Source of the DNA: Scenedesmus sp. ARA3
Taxonomy: Eukaryota; Chlorophyta; Chlorophyceae; Sphaeropleales; Scenedesmaceae
Length of the DNA: 12,803 bases
Direction: 5' to 3'
Assembly: GCA_004335835.1 (NCBI GenBank)
Contig: RWJK01000709.1
Coordinates: forward strand, 1-12,803
Shown: in pieces, positions 7,256-12,803 of the stretch
Numbering within the stretch: the first letter of the stretch is position 1
How the letters are laid out: every line of letters starts with the position of its first letter
Position numbers and translations under genes: made by a program
The notes under the pieces: model-generated
Database searches by the model: none
Told to the model about the DNA's origin: nothing
What the model saw: the letters and a program-made list of their open reading frames with translations, nothing else

Positions 7256-8735
7256 ATGATAATGCATCTATTTCGGCGCTCGCCATGCATTCTGGGCCGG
7301 TTGATTGCTCGCATGCCTCTGGGGCGGGCATCAGTGCACCCACTTCTGTGGACTGCCGTGGATGTCGCCGCCACTGCGAGGCAATTTATGACATCCAAAT
7401 ATTGCTTTTCAGAGACGCCTCGAACGAGGACGACTTGGGCGCCAAGGCAACAGGTACCTGCCTGTCGCAGCAGCAATTCGCGATTGATTGTCGTTCCTGC
7501 AGGCACGCACTCAGCGGTATATTACCCAACTTGTTTATACTGCAGGCCTCAAGTCATGGCAGCACTCCTTGGGCGAGCAAGCGCGCCAGGCGCTGGTGAT
7601 TCCTGCGGGCGCTGCCCCCACTGGCACCAGTACTGGTGCTGGCGGGGCCCTCGAGGCGGCAGCCAAGGTGTACAGAGTGACAGTAGCACCCATCAAGCCT
7701 GACAGCAGCGGCAGCACTGTAAAAGACCCCGGGTAGGTCATTCTGGCACAGCAGGTGCTTGGTGCATGTTGGATGTGCGTCAATTGGAATAGCTAGTGCC
7801 TGCAGGGCATGCCATGAGAGTGTCAGTCAACACACCAGCTGTGGCGCATTGCAGCAGCTCACAGCAACTGATCAACTCGCGTCAGCAAGACTTTTGGTCC
7901 GGCAACGGAATTAAGCGGCCAACATGCAGTTTTAACCTGTTGCTGTTGCTACCCCAAAGACCGCATGGCGCTGCAGTGACCCATGTGTATCGGTGACTGC
8001 AGGCAGCTGGGCGACTCCATTGTCACCTGCAGCAACCCAACACCTGCAACCACAGCTGCAGCACGGCTGCCATGGCTCCTGAGGGGCAAGGAGCATGCAC
8101 AACCACGCCACCAGCACAGTAAGACCGGCCAGACAGCCCACCTGCCAGGCGGCACCAGCAACCAGAAGGCGTCGCCAAGAGTGGTTGCTGAGGTGATCGG
8201 GCTGTGCCGCAAGTCAGCGGAGAGCCCAGCGTTCCAGAACTTCCTGAGGGCCATGGGCGCTGTGCCTTCTGAGGGGCGGATGAGCTTTGAGGTGCATGTG
8301 GTGTGTGGTCGGTGGCAGATGCACAGCACTGAGGCAGGTGCTGACTCAGCAGCTGCAGCTCGCCTGGCGCAGCTGCGGGCTATGCTGGGGTGGCTCAGTG
8401 GGCCGGCTCGGGCGCGGCTGTGGGTGCAGATTGATCCAAGCAGCAAGTGCGGTTACACTGCTAAAATCATCCTGCCATATGCACCAGCTGGCCTCAACAT
8501 GGTATGCGGCACTGACTTTGAGCGCATGACCAGCAGGGCTCGCAGGAAGCAGTTCACCAAGAGCTGTTGGGTGGTGCACCCTGAGACGGGCGAGCCGGTG
8601 TGCGAGGTGTGGGACTTCCTGGCAGCAGTGTTTGGGGAGGAGCAACTCAAGCGCCGCAGCAAGGAGCAGGTCTGGGCTGCTGAGCTGGCAGCAGCCGCAC
8701 GATCCCGCACAGATCCCCTGCTCACATCAAAATGA
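7256..8735 (+). CDS. Three-exon gene with SAND/VARL-like C-terminal region
   Basis: Exon 1 is 7256-7453, exon 2 is 7503-7732 and exon 3 is 8003-8735 (stop TGA 8733-8735), about 386 aa. Phases agree: 0 at the first junction, GG|G at the second. Donors are GTACCT and GTAGGT; acceptors are CCTGCAG and GACTGCAG. Intron 1 is only 49 nt. The N-terminus (MHLFRRSPCILGRLIARMPLG) is Arg/Ser-rich, like an organelle-targeting peptide. Starts at 7262 or 7313 are also possible. Exon 2 is Ala/Gly-rich. In exon 3, TDFERMTSRARRKQFTKSCW followed by HPETGEPVCEVWDFL matches the layout of the SAND core (E-F-E, then G-R-A, K-D-W-K-x-S-I, then G-x-P-L-x-x-x-L). SAND/VARL domains bind DNA, and volvocine algae have many, such as RegA relatives. 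The match is by eye, and the central Trp of KDWK is Phe here. It may otherwise be an unknown lineage-specific protein. Confidence 0.6.
8003..8735 (+). CDS. Terminal exon of the SAND-like gene
   Basis: This is the most reliable part of the gene: 243 codons plus stop in one open frame with GC-rich third positions. It has a His/Pro/Ala-rich linker, then a well-ordered region (VVAEVIGLCRKSAESPAFQN, MSFEVHVVCGRWQMHS, LWVQIDPSSKCGYTAKIILP), the SAND-like stretch, and a basic Ala-rich helix at the end (LKRRSKEQVWAAELAAAARS). Confidence 0.75.
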
Positions 8736-8945
8736 GCGCTGTCGTAAGCCCACAGCAACGTGTGGCTGTGCTAAGTGAGCCAGTGTGTGCTGCTTAGCAG
8801 TCAGACATGAATACTTGCTGGGCTGGGCTGCAAGCGCATGGGTCCTGCATTGTTGTGTGTGTCAGGCATCAGCATCATGCGCAGCTGGAAGCATTCACTC
8901 CTTGCGCTGTTGCATCGTGCTGTGACTGGGTCTTGGTGTGCATGT

Positions 8946-9079
8946 GCAAGGCACAGGTGGGGGCATTTGTCACCTCATGAGCAGAGTGGCGGCTTGCTGG
9001 GCCACTGCCCGAGGCAGGTGTCAGTCCTGATATGTATTGTATTTCATTGTATGGTATTGCAAGGAACAGGTGGGGGCAT
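8946..9079 (+). repeat. Pair of 21-nt direct repeats
   Basis: GCAAGG(C/A)ACAGGTGGGGGCAT occurs at 8946-8966 and 9059-9079, with one mismatch and starts 113 bp apart. Each contains CAG|GTGGGG, which is donor-like. Origin is unknown. Confidence 0.75.
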
Positions 9080-9169
9080 CATGGGTGCCTGGGGAGGCGA
9101 AGCTTGGGCTGCACACGTACTAGGGCTTTTAGTAGATGATGTGTTTGATGGCATGTCTGCTGCATGATA

Positions 9170-9194
9170 CTGCTGGTGATGATACCACCAGCAG
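9170..9194. repeat. Short perfect hairpin
   Basis: CTGCTGGTG (9170-9178) and CACCAGCAG (9186-9194) pair around a 7-nt loop. It is in the 3' flank of the SAND-like gene. It has no T-run, so it is not a bacterial-type terminator. Confidence 0.7.
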
Positions 9195-9330
9195 ATGGGC
9201 CGGGATGGTGCCTGCAGTAGGGCCCTACAGCATGGGTCAGTGCACTGGTCAACATCACATTTGGGTATGCCATTTCGTGTGTGTTATGCCTCGCATGTGT
9301 CTAAGTGTGACTACTGGGCTGTGCCACAGC

Positions 9331-9425
9331 CGCTAGCGGCCAACTGCTGCCAGGGGCACTACGTGCTGCCGCAGCACTGGCAGCAGGCTACTGCACTGGC
9401 CGTCTCTGACACAGTCCGCACATGA
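9331..9425 (+). CDS. Possible short terminal exon
   Basis: It follows an acceptor-like site (ACTACTGGGCTGTGCCACAG) and reads in one frame, with many G/C third positions, to TGA at 9423-9425. No upstream partner exon is clear. It may be part of a small gene in the 3' flank or chance. Confidence 0.2.
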
Positions 9426-10008
9426 TGCCATTGGCCAGCATCTATCTTCATACAGGCGTGGCGTGCTGTCGCTGGTGCAATGCCGTGCTGATGCCACTGA
9501 CGTCTTGCGCGCACTGTAGCAGGTTTCAGCATACAAGCGCCTGCATGCAGCGCACGTTTGGGTCTCCAATCAATGCACACACAACTAGATAGCTAAGGAG
9601 TTTGCAACTGCGTAAGCACCACTTTTAGCAGCGTGTGTATTTTGTCAGGTGTTGTCTGTTGTGCTGCACTCACCACCTGCTTGCAGCTTGCCCGGAAGGC
9701 AAGAGAATGTAGCTCGCAGCAGGCAGTCATGTCTTAATTGGCTGGCTGTGTAAGGTCAGCGGCCCTGTAGATGGTGGATGCGTCCTGCCATACAAATGTG
9801 CAGCGTTGTGCATGTGCATGTGCTGTGTTTGCATTTGCAATCTGCCACATGTTAGCGGTTGCAGCAGGTTGAAAGGCAGTAAAACCGTTTCTGGTTGGTG
9901 ATCTACAGCGCATATGCATTTGCAACTGCAATTCACTCGATTTAGCAGCACAGGTACATGGGCAGTTGAGGTGCCGGGCATCTTGTGCAAACAACACAGC
10001 GTACAGCC

Positions 10009-10290
10009 ATGTACACTCATTTGATGGAAATGGTGCCACGCTGTGAGGCCTGTGTTCAAGACCAGGTTTTGCTGACAGGCAAGGAAGGAAGCAGCAGCAA
10101 GTCACTATATGCCGCATATAGTGACTTGGCTGGCAGCGGTACCTGTGTGCTAGATACTTCAGGTGGTGGGTACCCCGTACAACAGGATAGATTGCACTGC
10201 CGCACACGGCTCTGGTTGCACGCTACTGCCAGTGCATGCGGCATGCAAAGCATAGTGATGTGCTTGGTCAGTGATTGCATTGTTACATGA
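10009..10290 (+). CDS. Small ORF of 93 codons, unknown
   Basis: ATG at 10009 to TGA at 10288-10290. It reads MYTHLMEMVPRCEACVQDQV, then LTGKEGSSSKSLYAAYSDLA. No family is recognised. It contains the 31-nt palindrome (10098-10128), and its stop codon lies in the loop of the inverted repeats at 10269-10308. It may be a small gene, or a frame inside a mobile element ending at the (TGTAA)4 tail. A longer minus-strand ORF (10207-9734) overlaps but looks less protein-like. Confidence 0.3.
   Translation: MYTHLMEMVPRCEACVQDQVLLTGKEGSSSKSLYAAYSDLAGSGTCVLDTSGGGYPVQQDRLHCRTRLWLHATASACGMQSIVMCLVSDCIVT
10098..10128. repeat. 31-nt near-perfect palindrome
   Basis: CAAGTCACTATATGC (10098-10112) and GCATATAGTGACTTG (10114-10128) are perfect inverted copies around a single C. 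As DNA it can extrude a cruciform. As RNA, the tip would open to a 3-nt or longer loop, leaving about 13-14 base pairs. Confidence 0.9.
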
Positions 10291-10308
10291 TGCAATCACT
10301 GTAACAAT
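10269..10308. repeat. Two interleaved inverted repeats (pseudoknot-like)
   Basis: Stem 1 is CAGTGATTGCAT (10269-10280) with ATGCAATCACTG (10290-10301), 12 bp around a 9-nt loop. Stem 2 is ATTGTTAC (10279-10286) with GTAACAAT (10301-10308), 8 bp. The loop of stem 1 can thus pair with the sequence just 3' of it, as in an H-type pseudoknot, with a few bases shared between the stems. Confidence 0.8.
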
Positions 10309-10430
10309 CCTCTGCACTACATAGATGCCACGAACTGCATCAACAGCCGCCTCACGCCCTAAATTGCAATGATGAGTTGTTCTTCGATGTTTCCTCCCCC
10401 TATGAGCCTCTCGTTGGCTCCTGACTGGGG

Positions 10431-10475
10431 TGCCCACTCCTCATTGAGTGGAGCATGTAATGTAATGTAATGTAA
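10431..10475 (+). mobile_element. Stem-loop plus (TGTAA)4: candidate retroposon 3' tail
   Basis: TGC-CCACTC (10431-10439) pairs with GAGTGG-A-GCA (10446-10455), giving 9 bp with one bulged A and a 6-nt loop. Four exact TGTAA copies follow directly (10456-10475). A 3' stem-loop followed by TGTAA repeats is the established tail of the L2-clade LINE UnaL2 and its partner SINE. TGTAA is also the chlorophyte polyadenylation signal, so this may instead be a multiplied poly(A) signal. No reverse transcriptase or target-site duplication was found. Its 5' limit is unknown. Confidence 0.4.
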
Positions 10476-11066
10476 TGCTGCCTGGCTTAAGCCGCACCCA
10501 CAGCACTGCCAAGACAGGCCTGCACAGCCAGCCCCGCGCCTGCTGCGGCTCGGCCAGCTGCAGCTGCTGAGGCAGTGCTGCCCTGAGCGCCACCCAGCAA
10601 GGTGCCACACTCCCTGCACCACATAGCCAAGTTCCCCTTCAGCAGGCAGGCTGCCTGCTACGATGGCCTTCAGGTACTACTTCTTTTTGTTACCAGGGGG
10701 GACAAAGTCCTACTGGCTAGTCACACGCAACAGTCAGACAAACCTGACTGCAGGGGGCACAAGGCAATGCCTCCACCAGCAAGACACGTCTACTAGTAAC
10801 ACCCCTATACACCCCTATACAGGAGGTGCCCAGCTCCCAGACCACAAAAGAAGCAGGGGAGTTGAACCCCCACACCCCCTTCAAGGGTTGGGTCCAAGTT
10901 GGTGTGCTACAACTCAATTGCATGCTGCGCACACCCGACCAACACTCAGTGCTAGCCGCCCCAATAAAGGAGTCTATAATCAAGATAGTGTCTTGGACAG
11001 GGAAGAGCCGTACTAGCTCCAAGGAGTCCCACTAGCTCGGACATCAAAATCATCTGGTCCTGACAG
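10476..11066. other. Unassigned region with CTAG-rich block and short repeats
   Basis: From 10480 to 10670 both strands are Ala/Gln-rich without a clear gene. From 10680 to 11040 the texture changes: a 10-bp tandem duplication (ACCCCTATAC at 10801-10820), five CTAG-containing words (near 10715, 10792, 10951, 11012 and 11032) and the near-repeat ACTAGCTC(C/G). A plus-strand ORF (10663-11016) shows no known motif. The texture recalls the repeat-rich organelle genomes of some chlorophytes, so an organelle-derived insert is possible but unproven. Confidence 0.3.
10801..10820. repeat. Two copies of a 10-bp unit
   Basis: ACCCCTATAC is repeated head to tail with no mismatch. It lies inside the CTAG-rich block. 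Confidence 0.85.
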
Positions 11067-11238
11067 CGCCGTGAGGGAGAAAAACCAGCCGACGCCAAAA
11101 ACCCTCACTGGCTGGAACAGTACATGCAATGCGACCAAGCGGCAATTAGTGTTGGCGGACCTGGTCGCTACTGTGCCAGCCATGCTGCTCCCATTGAGCC
11201 ATACAAGCGCATGAACACTTCATACACACAACGTTCAG
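11067..11238 (+). CDS. Possible internal exon, unrecognised
   Basis: Bounded by acceptor-like TCCTGACAG and donor-like TTCAG|GTACTA. A stop lies just upstream in frame, and the frame then stays open to 11534. It reads REGEKPADAKNPHWLEQYMQ, then ISVGGPGRYCASHAAPIEPY, which looks like structured protein. No family is recognised. If the donor is not used, the frame continues into Cys/Ala/Arg-rich sequence with less credibility. Confidence 0.3.
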
Positions 11239-11848
11239 GTACTAATGGACAGCTGGGCTCTCTGCTGCCTGCCTGCACAGCTCTTCCAAGCCGCCGTCTG
11301 CACCAGCATGCCTGGCAGCAGCAGAGGATGGTGGCGCCTGTTGGCTGCTGGCGCTGCCTGGCGGGCTCGCTGCTGCGGTGCGGTGCGACCTGCATTGGCG
11401 GCTGGGCTGCGGCTGCCGACCGCACCCAACGGGCGGTGCCAGCAGAGTGCCTGCATATGTGTGCCACGCCGCCAGTCCCATACACTGCTGAGTGGTTGTT
11501 TGCAGGCTGCGGCATCTTGTTTGCAGGCCGTTGAACTGCATGCAGGTGGTAGGTTCCGCGGCTAGTATCGCAGTTGACGGTCTTGTCTGCACATGAAAAC
11601 CTGTTGGTAGCTATTCTGGTAGCAGACATCAAGAAGCAACCAGAAGCGAGTAACCTTGGAGATCAGCCCCATAAACCCTGAACAACCACGCATGCAGTTG
11701 CTGGCTTGTTCTACACACACAACGCTTCTTGACCACGCGCACTTCTACTGAGAATCACTGAGTTTTAGACGTAGTAAGATCTGAAGCATGCTGAGCTGCA
11801 GGCAGCAGATATCTTGACGCACGGTGTGCTCTGGACACATACTGCTGA
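11239..11848. other. Ambiguous GC-rich stretch
   Basis: Both strands carry open frames of 100-150 codons through 11245-11632. All are rich in Cys, Ala, Gln and Arg, as expected of chance frames in CAG/GC-rich DNA. I cannot choose one. Nothing coding is apparent from 11640 to 11848. Confidence 0.3.
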
Positions 11849-12803
11849 CGCAGTGCTGCTCTCGTTCACCGAAACTTCCTGTCAGAGGAACAAGATCTAA
11901 TCGATGGCGTTGTGTGTGGGCCGCACAGGCTCCATGCTGCGTTCGTCAGGTGGGTGCCTCGTGTGCAGTCCCCGCAACCTCGCTCTAAGACTAGATCACG
12001 TTGCAGCCATGCTGATCTGCATTGGAATGTTGCAGGCCGTTTGATTGGAGCTTGCTGCGCTGCAAATGCCACGCCCGCCGTGGCAGGGCGCTGTCACAGC
12101 AGCAGATGGGCAAGCATCAGGACCAGCGGCAGCATTCTTCCGGATCTTCGTCCATCCACCACGCAACAGCTGCAAGCAAGACAACTGGTCTTTCCACCGC
12201 AGCTCAGACCTGCATGGGGCGATGCTCAGCTGTCGCGACCACCTGCTGCAGCAGCTGCAGCTCTCCAGGCTCACCCCACCAGCTGCACCTGCAGAGCACT
12301 GTGCAACGAAGGCAGCAGCATCAAGAAGAGATGCCTTGTCAGGGTTGCAGCGCATCCCCCAGGCTGCAGCCAGCTGCCACAGGCACGCGGGGTGGTCGCC
12401 ATCGCGCACCCAGCCACGCGGGCCTTCAGCAGCAGCAGCAGCAGCAGCAGTGCTGGCAGTTCCTCCGCGCAGCCACATGCTGTAGCTCCTGCAGCACTCC
12501 CGAGGTACCACGTCAGCAGCAGCAGCAGCGCACTTTGCAGTCAAAGTTGCAGCACCTCCAGGAAACAATGCCGTGTCCACCTTGCTGCGTGCCCAGCGCT
12601 GTCCCTAGGCAGCAGCTTGCATCCACATCCGCGGCGCCTGGTCGCTGTCGCAAACCGCACTGGCGCGCGCTCCTTCAGCAGCAGCAGCAGGCGCAGCGCT
12701 GGCGGCTCCCCCAGTGGCAGCGACAGCGACAGCGACACTGACCCTGTTGCACGCCTGGGCATTCACCCTGCTGAGCTGGGGCCTAACGGGGAGCTGCCCT
12801 GGT
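11849..12803 (+). CDS. Long open frame running off the right edge (partial gene)
   Basis: From the codon after a TGA at 11846-11848, one plus-strand frame is open for about 318 codons to the window end. It contains no ATG, so its start must lie in an upstream exon or part of it is intron. The last third is the most convincing: RRLVAVANRTGARSFSSSSR, then GGSPSGSDSDSDTDPVARLG and IHPAELGPNGELPW at the edge. It is Ser/Ala-rich, with poly-Ser from (CAG)n read as AGC (around 12427, 12514 and 12676), and an acidic SDSDSD stretch. The basic Ser-rich part could be a transit peptide or disordered linker before a folded domain beyond the window. Frames 12022-12741 and 12045-12485 overlap but stop. No family is recognised. 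Confidence 0.5.
12427..12450 (+). repeat. (CAG)8 microsatellite
   Basis: Eight perfect CAG units. Shorter (CAG)5 runs are at 12514-12528 and 12676-12690. Read in the favoured frame they give poly-Ser; in the other plus frames they give poly-Gln or poly-Ala. Confidence 0.9.

Larger units (their letters stand above)
8736..9984. other. 3' flank / intergenic region
   Basis: This follows the stop of the SAND-like gene. The first clear plus-strand TGTAA noted is at 9749-9753, which would make a 3' UTR of about 1 kb. Features seen are a 21-nt direct repeat with one mismatch (8946-8966 and 9059-9079) and a 9-bp hairpin at 9170-9194. A GC-rich plus-strand stretch at 9331-9425 begins after an acceptor-like GCTGTGCCACAG and ends in TGA; it reads PLAANCCQGHYVLPQHWQQA and could be a terminal exon. 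Overlapping ORFs on both strands elsewhere look like chance. Confidence 0.35.

Noticed and set aside
7081..7506. 141-aa minus-strand ORF across the divergent promoter
   Set aside because: It overlaps exon 1 of the plus-strand gene and the start of the minus-strand gene. It shows no family and no splice link, and is best explained as an antisense shadow.
9734..10207. 157-aa minus-strand ORF
   Set aside because: Its composition is Cys/His/Thr-rich with no pattern, and it is antisense to the small ORF and palindrome. No splice or start context supports it.
10856..10871. Minus-strand GGGGGTTCAACTCCCC resembles a tRNA T-arm / Pol III B box
   Set aside because: No matching acceptor, D or anticodon arms are present at the right distances upstream on the minus strand, so there is no intact tRNA. 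At most it is a fragment of a tRNA-derived element.
11996..12580. 194-aa minus-strand ORF near the right edge
   Set aside because: Although parts read well, it lies opposite the longer plus-strand open frame, whose end is clearly coding. CAG-rich DNA keeps all frames open.
12022..12741. 239-aa Gln-rich plus-strand ORF with an ATG
   Set aside because: It stops at 12741, while the neighbouring frame continues to the edge with more natural sequence. The Gln runs follow from (CAG)n. It could still contribute an upstream part by splicing.
1..12803. CRISPR array, bacterial operon, phage or integron structures
   Set aside because: No regularly spaced repeats, ribosome-binding-site-led gene strings or integrase/cas/phage motifs were seen. 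Intron structure and codon patterns indicate a eukaryotic nuclear genome.

Overview
The window looks like nuclear DNA of a green alga (Chlorophyta; Chlamydomonadales- or Sphaeropleales-like). The evidence is intron-split genes with GTGAGT-type donors and CAG acceptors, coding exons rich in CAG/GCA runs (poly-Gln, poly-Ala, poly-Ser), and TGTAA motifs, the usual chlorophyte polyadenylation signal. There are no bacterial-style operons, rRNA genes, intact tRNAs or CRISPR arrays. The species cannot be named from sequence alone. All gene models were built by eye from splice sites, codon phase and protein-like character, with no transcript or database support.

Layout. (1) 1-1132: mostly non-coding. 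It holds a (CT)8 microsatellite, a dense cluster of TAAC(G/T/A)G motifs at 517-641, and one doubtful plus-strand exon. (2) About 5263 down to 1133, minus strand: a multi-exon gene for a protein with filamin/ABP280-type Ig-like repeats. Seven consecutive exons (4381 to 1133) join with matching phase at all six junctions, and the joined protein runs through two complete repeat-to-repeat transitions. Two to four less certain exons lie upstream. Neither end of the gene is seen in the window. (3) 5264-6316: apparently intergenic, with a 14-bp tandem repeat ending in an 18-bp palindrome that contains a CACGTG box. (4) 7096 down to 6317, minus strand: a two-exon gene for a Gln-rich protein of about 220 aa. 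It is divergent from (5) 7256-8735, plus strand: a three-exon gene for a protein of about 385 aa whose last exon contains a stretch resembling a SAND/VARL DNA-binding domain. The two share a promoter of about 160 bp. (6) 8736-9984: 3' flank with no convincing gene. (7) 10009-10475: a small ORF, a 31-nt near-perfect palindrome, two interleaved inverted repeats that could fold as a pseudoknot over the ORF stop codon, and a bulged stem-loop followed directly by (TGTAA)4. The last arrangement resembles the 3' tail of L2-type LINEs and their SINEs. (8) 10476-11848: patchy, with a CTAG-rich, short-repeat block and one doubtful exon. (9) 11849 to the right edge, plus strand: an open frame of about 318 codons with no ATG that runs off the window. 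Its end looks clearly coding.

The genes do not form an obvious pathway. The best leads are the filamin-repeat gene, the SAND-like gene with its divergent partner, the structured block at 10.1-10.5 kb, and the edge-truncated gene.
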